From contig CANMOQ010000001.1 of assembly GCA_947499505.1 (NCBI GenBank), forward strand, positions 788,037 through 852,036: DNA of 64,000 nt, given 5' to 3'. The DNA is from an uncultured Erythrobacter sp. (GTDB lineage: Bacteria > Pseudomonadota > Alphaproteobacteria > Sphingomonadales > Sphingomonadaceae). The notes under the pieces were generated by a model. The model was given only the letters and a program-made list of their open reading frames with translations. It did not search any database and was not told the origin of the DNA. The translations under genes and the position numbers were made by a program. How positions within the stretch are numbered: the first letter of the stretch is position 1; each line of letters begins with the position of its first letter. Positions 46,311 to 54,501 of this stretch are shown in pieces.

Positions 46311-47036
46311 ATGACATGTCTTCGCGCCTTCACGCTTGCTCTCGTCCTGCACGCCACCCCTGCCCTCGCGCAGGATTGGCTGATTGTCCCACCTACGCCC
46401 AAAAAGCCTCCGCCAGTCGATACTAATGCTCTGGTCGAGACGCCGGAAATAGAAGCAGAAGATGCGGTCCCCGCAACGGTCGATGTCGTGCTCTCGACCA
46501 ACCTAGGAACTATAACTATCGCACTAGAAACCGAGCGCGCGCCGATCACCGCAGCAAACTTCCTGCGCTATGTTGATGAGGACCGCTTTGACGGGACCGT
46601 GTTCTACCGCGCCATGCCTCTGGATTGGGGCAAGCAGCCGAACGGCCTGATCCAAGGCGGCACTCAATGGGATCCGAAGCGCGTGCTGGATGGCATCGAG
46701 CACGAGCCGACGACTGTTACGGGGCTCAGCCACACGCGCGGCGCGCTGTCGATGGCGATGGGCGAACCAGGCACCGCCAATGGGGATTTCTCGATCATGC
46801 TCGGCGATCAGACCGGGCTGGACGCAAACCCCACCTCAGATGACCCCGTCTGGCGCAATGGTTATGCGGTGTTTGGTTATGTCACTGATGGGATGGACGT
46901 GGTGGAGGCGATCCATGCTGCCCCAATCGACCCGGCGAAAGGCGAAGGCTGGATGAAGGGGCAAATGCTGGCCGAACCTGTCACTATCGTCGAGGCGCGG
47001 CGCGTGCCTAGCGAGGGCGAGGAACCGGCTGACTAG
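46311..47036 (+). CDS. Peptidylprolyl isomerase, cyclophilin type, secreted
   Basis: A 241-residue periplasmic cyclophilin: signal peptide 1-20 ending ALA, then the isomerase domain with LGTITIALETERAPITAANFLRYV, FYRAM, LIQGGTQWD, SHTRGALSMAM and DFSIML. The catalytic Arg-like position in FYRAM is kept. It would speed proline isomerisation of exported proteins. Its stop converges and overlaps by 29 bases the C13 peptidase gene. Confidence 0.9.
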   Translation: MTCLRAFTLALVLHATPALAQDWLIVPPTPKKPPPVDTNALVETPEIEAEDAVPATVDVVLSTNLGTITIALETERAPITAANFLRYVDEDRFDGTVFYRAMPLDWGKQPNGLIQGGTQWDPKRVLDGIEHEPTTVTGLSHTRGALSMAMGEPGTANGDFSIMLGDQTGLDANPTSDDPVWRNGYAVFGYVTDGMDVVEAIHAAPIDPAKGEGWMKGQMLAEPVTIVEARRVPSEGEEPAD

Positions 47037-48051
47037 CTTTGACCGGGCCCAATGTACTGATCGCTGGACGTCCAACTGGAGCCCCCGCGATTTGAGGAGT
47101 ACGGGTCCGCAGTGCTGGCATCCACTCTGCCACACCTGCGCCAATCTGCGTTTGCGGCAAGGATGCAAGCACGCGCGCTTTCGCTTCCCAGCCCGCGATT
47201 GAGCGGTTCGCCTCTTTCGACGCATCAGCCAGGGATTGCGGCTTGCGCAGCGCATTATTGATCAACGCATCGCCGAAGAACGTCCAATCATTGTCCGCGC
47301 GGCAGCCGAACGATGTGCGATTGTCCGCCGCCGCCGTCAGGATCGCCGTGTTCTCACTCGCGAGCTTGGGCACGAACACGCCCGCATAACACGCGCTGAT
47401 AATCAGGATGCGCCGCTCAATCTCGAGCTCTTCCAACGCCGCCTTAAAATGATCAGGCGACAGCACACCGTATCCGCTGTCCCCGTAATGATAGGCGAGC
47501 CCGTGCGTCAGACCATGACTGGTCGTATAGAGCACCAGCACATCTTCGCTGGTGTCCATAACCTCAGCGATTTGAGCAAGGGTCGAGAGAAAGGCGCTGA
47601 TAGAGCCTTTGGGCAATTCGTTGCTCGTCCCATCGGGCCCGGCCAATGTGATCGTACGCCCCACCGCGCCATACCGCCGCGACAGCACTTTGGCCGCCTC
47701 GCGCGCTTCGCGGGCAAACACCGGATCGCTATCCAGCGCCACGGTTAGCACATAGGCATCAACCGTGCCAGGGCGATTGGGCTGAAGCGCGCTGAATGCC
47801 GCATCAAGCTTGCGCCGCTCGCGCAGCAAAGCCGCAGGGGAACTCTCGCGCTCAAACTCTGGCGACTCCAACAGGCTGTTCTTGATCGCGATCGGATTGG
47901 TGCCGGTAGCGAAATTGGGCCACGGCTTCGTATGCGGCGGAGGTTGATTGGAATTGCTCGCGCTATCCGAATTGCTCTGCGTATAGGCTGGCCCAGCGAC
48001 CACCAAAGCTATCGCCGCGACTGCGATTCGAAAAGATGCGCCCCGTTTCAT
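47008..48051 (-). CDS. C13-family (caspase-like) cysteine peptidase, secreted
   Basis: A 347-residue exported protein (signal peptide 1-24, VVAGPAYTQ) of the legumain-like C13 clan CD peptidases. The catalytic His is H179 in YTTSHGL and Cys C221 in ISACYAG, with the preceding VYLY-like strand VLVLYTT. Related bacterial proteins are poorly understood, possibly maturation enzymes or sensors. The ATG at 48051 gives the signal peptide; an ATG at 48096 would add 15 residues. Nothing links it to a defence operon here. Confidence 0.82.
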   Translation of the reverse strand: MKRGASFRIAVAAIALVVAGPAYTQSNSDSASNSNQPPPHTKPWPNFATGTNPIAIKNSLLESPEFERESSPAALLRERRKLDAAFSALQPNRPGTVDAYVLTVALDSDPVFAREAREAAKVLSRRYGAVGRTITLAGPDGTSNELPKGSISAFLSTLAQIAEVMDTSEDVLVLYTTSHGLTHGLAYHYGDSGYGVLSPDHFKAALEELEIERRILIISACYAGVFVPKLASENTAILTAAADNRTSFGCRADNDWTFFGDALINNALRKPQSLADASKEANRSIAGWEAKARVLASLPQTQIGAGVAEWMPALRTRTPQIAGAPVGRPAISTLGPVKASQPVPRPR

Positions 48052-48156
48052 ACGAGACTTATGGTGTGCGGACCAGAGCATAGCGTCAAGCCTCAAGGCC
48101 GGCTACTTCGAGACCCGTAGTCCGGTATCTTTCAAAATGACCCAAACTGTTCAAAC

Positions 48157-48192
48157 AGAAATCCGTTCGTTCTGAGCCTGTCGAAGGACGTG
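48157..48192. repeat. Left arm of 36-bp inverted repeat flanking the GIY-YIG gene
   Basis: 36 bases ending 3 bases before the stop of the GIY-YIG gene. The arm contains CCTGTCGAAGGACGTG and matches the reverse complement of 48501-48536 at 34 of 36 positions. A similar motif (TTCGACAGGCTCAGGACGAA) is, from memory, a very common dispersed repeat in sphingomonad genomes. Confidence 0.85.
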
Positions 48193-48195
48193 CGC

Positions 48196-48480
48196 CTACT
48201 CGCTACCGCTGCGACATAAAGCCTGAATTTCACCCCAATCGCGAGCAATCAAAGCTTCCTTTTTGGCTCTGCTCCAGCCCTTGATCTGACATTCGGCAGT
48301 AAGGGCTTCATGCCGGGTGGGAAAGTCTTGTGACCAGACGAATTCGACAGGTTGGCAGCGCGCTGTGTAGTCGCTCCCCTTGCCAATCCGGTGTTGCGCA
48401 ACCCGAGCCTCAAGATCGTCATTATGGCCGCAATAATACGATCCATCTGAGCATTTGAGCAGGTAGGTGTAGAAAGCCAT
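48196..48480 (-). CDS. GIY-YIG nuclease family protein
   Basis: A 94-residue single-domain nuclease of the UPF0213-like GIY-YIG group. YTYLLKCSDGSYYCGHND matches the GIY...YxG signature (here Y-C-G), DLEARVAQH carries the catalytic Arg, and EALTAECQIKGWSRAKKEAL the late Glu. Start ATG at 48480. The gene is framed closely by inverted repeats, with its upstream region inside or next to the right arm. Such small proteins are often mobile; no transposase is near. Confidence 0.88.
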   Translation of the reverse strand: MAFYTYLLKCSDGSYYCGHNDDLEARVAQHRIGKGSDYTARCQPVEFVWSQDFPTRHEALTAECQIKGWSRAKKEALIARDWGEIQALCRSGSE

Positions 48481-48500
48481 TGCCTATGTTTTGCACTAGG

Positions 48501-48536
48501 CACGTCCTTCGACAGGCTCAGGACGAACGGCTTTCT
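48501..48536. repeat. Right arm of 36-bp inverted repeat flanking the GIY-YIG gene
   Basis: The mirror of the left arm (CACGTCCTTCGACAGGCTC...), starting 20 bases upstream of the GIY-YIG ATG. Together the arms delimit a 380-base unit, 48157-48536. No clear target duplication was seen outside the arms. Confidence 0.85.
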
Positions 48537-48558
48537 CGATTAGAGGTCGCAAGACCAA

Positions 48559-50397
48559 TCAATAAACCCGCGCTTTAGGCTCAATGTAGGTCGCATCGTC
48601 GGTCAGCGTATATTCGTGCACGGGGCGATAATCGATCTTCATATCGCCTTTGCCGCTGCCCTTTGCGCCCCCGCCCCAGCCATCAAACCAGGTGATTGTG
48701 TGCTTCATCCACTCTTTGTCGTTGCGATCCGGGAAGTCCTCGTGGCTGTGCGCCCCGCGGCTTTCCTTACGGTTTGCCGCGCTCGCCATCGTCACATTTG
48801 CCTGTGACATCAGATTGTCGAGCTCCAGCGTCTCGATCAGATCGCTGTTCCAGACGAGCGATTGGTCGGACACGTGGATGTCTTCCATCCGCTTGTTCTG
48901 CTCGGCGAGGATTTTGACGCCCTCTTCGAGCAGAGCGGTGTCGCGGAATACGGCGGCGTGTTTCTGCATGCCCTTTTGCATTTCGCTACGGATTTGCGCG
49001 GTTGGCGAGCCGCCCTGCGCATAACGGAAATGGTCAAGCCGGCTAAGCGCCAGCTCGGCGCTATCGGCGGGCAGCTCTGGCTGGCTTGCGCCCGCCTTTG
49101 TAATGTCGCGGAGGCGGTGGCCAGTCGCTCGGCCAAACACAACGAGATCGATCAGCGAGTTTGAACCCAGACGGTTTGCTCCGTGTACGGAAACACAGGC
49201 CGCTTCGCCCACTGCAAACAGGCCAGGAACCACGTGATCCGGATTCCCATCCGGGCCGATGGTCACAACTTCGCCGTGATAATTGCAGGGGATGCCGCCC
49301 ATATTATAGTGAACGGTGGGGGTCACAGGCAGAGCCTGTTTGGTCAGGTCCACGCCAGCGAAAATTTTGCCGCTTTCGGTGATGCCCGGCAGACGTTCAG
49401 CCAAGACCTTCGGATCAATGTGATCGAGGTGCAGGTGAATGTGATCACCATCTGCGCCGTGTCCGCGCCCTTCGCGCATTTCCAGCGCCATGGAGCGGCT
49501 GACAACGTCGCGCGATGCGAGGTCTTTGGCCGATGGAGCGTAGCGCTCCATAAACCGTTCGCCCTCGCTATTGGTGAGGTATCCGCCCTCGCCCCGCGCG
49601 CCCTCAGTGATGAGGACGCCCGCGCCGTAAATGCCGGTCGGGTGGAATTGAACGAACTCCATGTCCTGTAAGGGCAGACCAGCGCGCAAGACCATGCCGC
49701 CGCCATCGCCGGTGCAAGTATGCGCCGAGGTCGCCGTGTAGTAACAGCGGCCATAACCACCGGTCGCCAGCACAACGTTCTGCGCGCGGAACCGGTGAAT
49801 GGTGCCATCATCAAGGCACTGAGCAATCACGCCGACGCATTTGCGATCGCCGCCCTCGCCCGTCATGATCAGATCGAGCGCGAAATATTCGATGAAGAAG
49901 TCCGCGTCGTATTTCAGGCTCTGCTGATAGAGCGCGTGCAGCATGGCGTGACCGGTACGGTCGGCCGCGGCGCAGGTCCGCTGAACCGGCGGGCCATCGC
50001 CCATATTCTGCATGTGGCCGCCAAAGGGGCGCTGATAAATCGTGCCGTCTTCATTGCGAGAGAACGGGACACCTGCGTGCTCCAGCTCATAGACAGCCGC
50101 TGGTGCTTCGCGCGCGAGATATTCAATCGCGTCTTGATCGCCCAGCCAATCGGCACCCTTCACGGTGTCATACATATGCCATGACCAGTGATCAGGCGTG
50201 TTGTTGCCCAGCGATGCCGCGATGCCGCCTTGCGCCGCAACAGTATGCGAACGAGTTGGAAAAACCTTGGAAATGTTTGCCGTGCGCAGGCCAGCTTCCG
50301 CCGCGCCCATGGTTGCGCGCAGGCCAGACCCGCCAGCGCCAACGACAACGACGTCGTATGTGTGATCGATAATCTTGTAAGAATTCAGGTCAGCCAT
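48559..50397 (-). CDS. sdhA: Succinate dehydrogenase flavoprotein subunit
   Basis: A 612-residue TCA-cycle flavoprotein. The FAD motif [17 protein letters not shown] starts it, the covalent FAD His is H51 in [12 protein letters not shown], and [26 protein letters not shown] and [18 protein letters not shown] are present. The ATG at 50397 overlaps the sdhD stop (TGATG). The usual sdhB partner does not follow; the next gene is the GIY-YIG unit. Confidence 0.97.
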   Translation of the reverse strand: MADLNSYKIIDHTYDVVVVGAGGSGLRATMGAAEAGLRTANISKVFPTRSHTVAAQGGIAASLGNNTPDHWSWHMYDTVKGADWLGDQDAIEYLAREAPAAVYELEHAGVPFSRNEDGTIYQRPFGGHMQNMGDGPPVQRTCAAADRTGHAMLHALYQQSLKYDADFFIEYFALDLIMTGEGGDRKCVGVIAQCLDDGTIHRFRAQNVVLATGGYGRCYYTATSAHTCTGDGGGMVLRAGLPLQDMEFVQFHPTGIYGAGVLITEGARGEGGYLTNSEGERFMERYAPSAKDLASRDVVSRSMALEMREGRGHGADGDHIHLHLDHIDPKVLAERLPGITESGKIFAGVDLTKQALPVTPTVHYNMGGIPCNYHGEVVTIGPDGNPDHVVPGLFAVGEAACVSVHGANRLGSNSLIDLVVFGRATGHRLRDITKAGASQPELPADSAELALSRLDHFRYAQGGSPTAQIRSEMQKGMQKHAAVFRDTALLEEGVKILAEQNKRMEDIHVSDQSLVWNSDLIETLELDNLMSQANVTMASAANRKESRGAHSHEDFPDRNDKEWMKHTITWFDGWGGGAKGSGKGDMKIDYRPVHEYTLTDDATYIEPKARVY

Positions 50398-50783
50398 CAG
50401 GCGGCTCCTCCGAGGGCGAGCCGGGCGACGCTAAAGATAGCGAAGGCACCGCCGCCAATGACAGCAAGGTTGAGTGCAGCGATCAGACCAAATTTGGTGC
50501 CGCTGTTTTGAACATAATCTTCGATCAGGACCTGAAGCCCCAAGCGCGCGTGCCAGAATGTGCAGATAACCAGCAGGATCATCGCCGTGGCGGGCACAGG
50601 CTGAGCGATCCAGCTGCTGACCGTGGTATAGCCAAGATCCGGCAGCAGCATGATGCTGGCCACGAGCCAGATGGTGAGGACGACATTGCCGACCGCCGTG
50701 AAGCGTTGCAGCAGCCAATGATGCGCGCCGGCATGCGAAGAGCCGAGACCGCGTACTTTTCCGAGTGAAGTTCCGTTACCCAT
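50397..50783 (-). CDS. sdhD: Succinate dehydrogenase membrane anchor subunit
   Basis: A 128-residue inner-membrane subunit with three helices ([54 protein letters not shown]). [14 protein letters not shown] carries the conserved His/Tyr region of the heme and quinone site. It is 10 bases after sdhC and overlaps sdhA. Confidence 0.93.
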   Translation of the reverse strand: MGNGTSLGKVRGLGSSHAGAHHWLLQRFTAVGNVVLTIWLVASIMLLPDLGYTTVSSWIAQPVPATAMILLVICTFWHARLGLQVLIEDYVQNSGTKFGLIAALNLAVIGGGAFAIFSVARLALGGAA

Positions 50784-50793
50784 GTCTGCGCCC

Positions 50794-51174
50794 CTATTTC
50801 GTCAGCATGTAGGCCCAGAAGGCCGCAGTGAGGAGGATCGCGAGAATGGGCGATGCGATGGACCAGATCTTATTGGCATTCAGCTCATAGCCAGCGCCAA
50901 TATCGAGCACAAAGTGCCGCAGGCCGCTCATCATATGGGTGAAGAACGCCCAGCTCAGGCCGACCAGCACGACATAGCCAAACGGCGAAGTCGCCACGGT
51001 TTGAAACGCATTATACGCCTCTGGCCCGCTCGCCAGCGCGCCGAGCCACCAAACCAGCACAGCCAAGCCGACAATTGCCAAGCCATCGCCGGATGCCCGG
51101 TGCAGAATTGAAACCAGCATGTGCGGCCCCCAGCGCCATATCTGCAAGTGGGGGGAAAGCGGTCTATTCGCCAT
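50794..51174 (-). CDS. sdhC: Succinate dehydrogenase cytochrome b556 subunit
   Basis: A 126-residue membrane subunit. RPLSPHLQIWRWGPHMLVSILHR at the start and FTHMMSGLRHFVLD (heme His) are hallmarks; three helices follow the usual pattern. Start ATG at 51174. It is the first gene of sdhCDA and divergent from the SDR gene across 106 bases. Confidence 0.94.
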   Translation of the reverse strand: MANRPLSPHLQIWRWGPHMLVSILHRASGDGLAIVGLAVLVWWLGALASGPEAYNAFQTVATSPFGYVVLVGLSWAFFTHMMSGLRHFVLDIGAGYELNANKIWSIASPILAILLTAAFWAYMLTK

Positions 51175-51280
51175 TATTTTTTGATCCCATACATTTCGTT
51201 CCCCCCACTTAACGTGACAATCGCCTGTGACAAGCGGTGAGCGCTCGACTCCCGGTGCAAAGTTTTGGATAGAGTGTTGC

Positions 51281-51991
51281 ATGAAGTACATTCTCCTTAC
51301 CGGATCGAGCCGCGGGATCGGCGGGGCGGCCCGCACTGAACTGACGACGCGCGGGGCCAAAGTGACCGGCCACGCGACACGCAGCGGCGATGATCAGACG
51401 ATTGCCGCAGACTTCACCGACCCGGGCGCAGCGCAGGCCCTATGGGACGCGATGCTGGAAAAAACCGGCGGTAAAGTGGATGTGCTCATCAACAATGCGG
51501 GACTGTTTGACGCCAATCCGCTGGATGGCTCCGACATTGCTTGGCTTGACGGTTGGGAAGACACCTTGCGCATCAACCTAACCGCCGCTGCCCAGCTTTC
51601 CCGCTTTGCGGTCCGCCATTGGCAAAACACGGGTACCACAGGACGCATAGTGCATGTCGCTAGCCGCGCAGGACACCGGGGCGATTCCCCCGCGCATTGG
51701 CATTATGCGGCGGCAAAGGGCGGTATGCTGGCCATGCACAAGACCATCGCCCGTGCTTATGCGAGCGAAGGCATATTCAGCTACGCGATAGCTCCGGGCT
51801 TTACAGATACGGCCATGGCTGGAGACTATCTGGAATCGCGTGGCGGCGACGGGCTGCTCAAAGACATTCCCCTAGGCAAAGTCGCTCAGCCAGAAGAGAT
51901 CGCGCGTATCATCACCTTTTGCGCGCTCGATGCCCCGCCCAGCATGACCGGCGCCGTGATCGACGCCAATGGAGCAAGCTATGTTCGGTAG
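51281..51991 (+). CDS. SDR family oxidoreductase
   Basis: A 236-residue short-chain dehydrogenase. ILLTGSSRGIGGAA, VDVLINNAGLFDAN, VASRAGHRGDSPAHWHYAAAKGG (Tyr/Lys) and an ending SMTGAVIDANGASYVR are typical. Substrate unknown. The ATG at 51281 lies 55 codons of DNA before the cofactor loop in the normal place; the gene overlaps the start of the next, a metallo-hydrolase, by 11 bases. Confidence 0.87.
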   Translation: MKYILLTGSSRGIGGAARTELTTRGAKVTGHATRSGDDQTIAADFTDPGAAQALWDAMLEKTGGKVDVLINNAGLFDANPLDGSDIAWLDGWEDTLRINLTAAAQLSRFAVRHWQNTGTTGRIVHVASRAGHRGDSPAHWHYAAAKGGMLAMHKTIARAYASEGIFSYAIAPGFTDTAMAGDYLESRGGDGLLKDIPLGKVAQPEEIARIITFCALDAPPSMTGAVIDANGASYVR

Positions 51992-52883
51992 ATTAGCCGG
52001 AGTTGCAGCATTGTCGCTGCTTACAGCGTGTTCGGCTTCGCTCGCCAACGAAGAAGAGCCTTCTGGGCTCCCCGCCGACCAACAGGCTTTCCTCGACGCT
52101 TGCGAGCCGTGGGATGAATGGGACAAGCCTGCCCCGCCCTTCAAGATTTACGGCGACTCCTATTACGTCGGCACTTGCGGTATCTCTGCGATCCTTATCA
52201 CCGGTAACAGCGGCCACATCCTGCTCGATAGCGGGACCGTGGCGGGAGCCCGTGTTGTTGAGAGCAACATCGAGAGCTTGGGCTTTGAGCCGAACGACAT
52301 ACTCCTGCTCGGCTATAGCCATGAACATTACGACCATGTTGGGGGCATGGCCTATTTGCAGGAGCTGACCGGGGCAACGCTGGTATCGCTAGCGGCGGGC
52401 GCCGCGGTGATGCGCACGGGCCGCGACCAACCGGGCGACCCGCAAAGCGGAATGCATGAGCCATTTGCACCCGTTCGCGTCGACATTATCCATCAGGACG
52501 GCGATGCAATGGGCGCGGGACAATCCTCTGCCCGCTCTATCGCAACCCCGGGTCACACCCCGGGTGGGACAAGTTGGGAATGGGAAAGCTGCGAAAACCA
52601 AGTTTGCAAAACCATCGTGTACGCTGACAGTCTCTCTCCGGTTAGCGCAGACGGATACCGCTTCTCCGATCACCCGGATTATGTCGTAAAGTACCGCGCG
52701 GGCCTTGATCGCTTGGCCGCTGTAGATTGCGATATCTTGCTCGCCGCGCACCCATCACACGGCCAGCTCTTCAAATGGTTTGAAAAGGGCGGCCTGCTGG
52801 CCATGGAAGCGCCCTGCTCCGCGTATGCCGCCAAAAAGCATCGCGATCTTGATGCCCGTCTCGCCAAAGAAGCCGCCGAATGA
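51981..52883 (+). CDS. Subclass B3 metallo-beta-lactamase-like lipoprotein
   Basis: A 300-residue MBL-fold protein with lipobox LLTAC (C17). The metal set is complete in B3 spacing: H114-E-H116-Y-D118-H119, H192 in TPGHTPGG, H257 in AAHPSH, and the B3-type DSLSPVSADGYRF segment. Several B3 enzymes are known from Erythrobacter and relatives, so carbapenem hydrolysis is possible but unproven. Being a lipoprotein would place it at a membrane. It is coupled to SDR upstream and by ATGA to prmA downstream. Confidence 0.85.
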   Translation: MFGRLAGVAALSLLTACSASLANEEEPSGLPADQQAFLDACEPWDEWDKPAPPFKIYGDSYYVGTCGISAILITGNSGHILLDSGTVAGARVVESNIESLGFEPNDILLLGYSHEHYDHVGGMAYLQELTGATLVSLAAGAAVMRTGRDQPGDPQSGMHEPFAPVRVDIIHQDGDAMGAGQSSARSIATPGHTPGGTSWEWESCENQVCKTIVYADSLSPVSADGYRFSDHPDYVVKYRAGLDRLAAVDCDILLAAHPSHGQLFKWFEKGGLLAMEAPCSAYAAKKHRDLDARLAKEAAE

Positions 52884-53782
52884 GCACCAGCTGGAAACTC
52901 TCAGCTTTCGCGCCAAAGAAAGTGGTGCAAGCGGCCTTGCTAGCGCATGACGAGCTGGATGATTGGGATTTCGATCTCGTCATCTCAGGCCGAGAAATTG
53001 CCGAGGATCGCCCGCGGGAATGGGTGCTGGAGGGGTGGTATCCGAGCAAACCCGGCGCCACCCAGAAAAGCGCCCTCGCCGATCTGTTCTCTGGTAAAGC
53101 GCCCAAGATCACCGTCGAAAAACTGCCCGATCAAGATTGGCTCACGCTGAGCCAGCAAGGCGTCGAGCCGATCCGCGCTGGGCCATTTCACATCCACACC
53201 CCCGACTTTGCACCGGACCCATCCGCGATCAATTTCGCGATTCCCGCAGCGCAAGCGTTCGGCACAGGCCAGCATGAGACCACCGCTGGCTGCTTAGAAA
53301 TGCTCGCTGCCATGAAGCGCACGGGCATGATCGCGCGCAATATAGCCGACATTGGCACCGGCACCGGACTGCTAGGTTTTGCAGCGCTGAAGCTCTGGCC
53401 CGCCGCGCGCGCAACTGCATCCGATATCGATCCGATCTGCGTCCAAGTGGTCGAGGACAATGCCGCGCTCAACGCCATGCGGCTCGGCCCGCGCCCTGGC
53501 GAAATGGCGATGGTGATCGCGGATGGCATGGATGATCCGCTGCTGCGTGCCCGCGCACCCTATGACCTCTTGATCGCCAATATTCTGGCTGGTCCGCTGA
53601 CCGAGCTGGCACCCGATTTCGCTGCCTCAGTTCCGCCTGGAGGCAGCGTCCTGCTAGCCGGATTGCTCACCACCCAAGAGCCAGGCATTCGCCGCGCTTA
53701 CCGTCGCGCAGGTTTTCGCCTCACCGCGCGCCTGATCCGGGGCGATTGGTCGATCCTGTGGCTGAGGCGGCGCAGCGGCTGA
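52880..53782 (+). CDS. prmA: Ribosomal protein L11 methyltransferase
   Basis: A 300-residue SAM methyltransferase for ribosomal protein L11. AQAFGTGQHETTAGCLEML, DIGTGTGLLGFAALKLWP, DIDPICVQVVEDNAALN and LLIANILAGPLTELAP are the PrmA set. Start ATG overlaps the MBL stop (ATGA), and its own TGATG leads into the DUF2459 gene. Confidence 0.95.
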   Translation: MSTSWKLSAFAPKKVVQAALLAHDELDDWDFDLVISGREIAEDRPREWVLEGWYPSKPGATQKSALADLFSGKAPKITVEKLPDQDWLTLSQQGVEPIRAGPFHIHTPDFAPDPSAINFAIPAAQAFGTGQHETTAGCLEMLAAMKRTGMIARNIADIGTGTGLLGFAALKLWPAARATASDIDPICVQVVEDNAALNAMRLGPRPGEMAMVIADGMDDPLLRARAPYDLLIANILAGPLTELAPDFAASVPPGGSVLLAGLLTTQEPGIRRAYRRAGFRLTARLIRGDWSILWLRRRSG

Positions 53783-54498
53783 TGGCCAGCAAAGTGCTTC
53801 CCCAAATTGGCCGAGCGCTCAAATATGCGCTTATCGCTGTGGTCGCCGCACTCGCCCTATTTCTGCTCACCGCATGGTTTGGCTCCCTGATCCCGCGCGG
53901 CGCGTTGGCCGAGGAACCGATCGCCGACCCGGTCACCATCATGGTCGAGACCAATGGCGTGCACACCCAATTCGTGCTGCCGATTGCCAATGCGCATAAG
54001 GATTGGCGCGAGACATTTCCCAGCGCGAATGAATGGTTGGGCACGGGCGAGCCGACACATGTCGCGATTGGATTTGGCGACCGGCAGGCGATGATGGAGA
54101 TACCGCAGATTTCCGATCTCTCGGTTTCCAGCGCGCTCAGGATTGCGACGATTGGTGGACCCGGCGTGATCCGCGTCAGCCGCTATATTAATCCGCCTCT
54201 CGATGCAGAACGCCGTGCGATGCGCGTATCGGGCGAGCAATACAAAGCCCTGGTCGAAGCAATCGAAGCCGACCTGCCCCCACTGGGCGCAGATCCGTTT
54301 CGTGATTATGAGCGCGATACGTTCAGCCAAGACGCCTATTATACCGCCATCCCAGGCTACAACTTCAAACAGACGTGCAACCAATGGACCAGCAACCGGC
54401 TCGCGATGGCGGGCATTCGTACAGGGCTTTGGACGCCAATGTCTGGCGGGGTGATGAAATGGCTGCCCGTGCACCGAACGGAGCTGGGCGAACGCTAA
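53782..54498 (+). CDS. DUF2459 (TIGR02117) family protein
   Basis: A 238-residue protein with one N-terminal membrane helix (ALIAVVAALALFLLTAWF), then a soluble part: VTIMVETNGVHTQFVLPI, WLGTGEPTHVAIGFGDRQAM and YNFKQTCNQWTSNRLAMAGI. The H, C and N positions look like a NlpC/P60-like hydrolase fold (Cys and His), though this is a guess. Some relatives were called urease-associated without proof. It is coupled by TGATG to prmA. Confidence 0.82.
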   Translation: MASKVLPQIGRALKYALIAVVAALALFLLTAWFGSLIPRGALAEEPIADPVTIMVETNGVHTQFVLPIANAHKDWRETFPSANEWLGTGEPTHVAIGFGDRQAMMEIPQISDLSVSSALRIATIGGPGVIRVSRYINPPLDAERRAMRVSGEQYKALVEAIEADLPPLGADPFRDYERDTFSQDAYYTAIPGYNFKQTCNQWTSNRLAMAGIRTGLWTPMSGGVMKWLPVHRTELGER

Positions 54499-54501
54499 AC
54501 T

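Noticed and set aside
47008-48540. C13 peptidase plus GIY-YIG nuclease as a two-gene defence system
   Set aside because: They are in the same orientation but separated by the inverted-repeat arm, have no coupling, and the peptidase is exported; no defence partner (sensor, effector) is seen.
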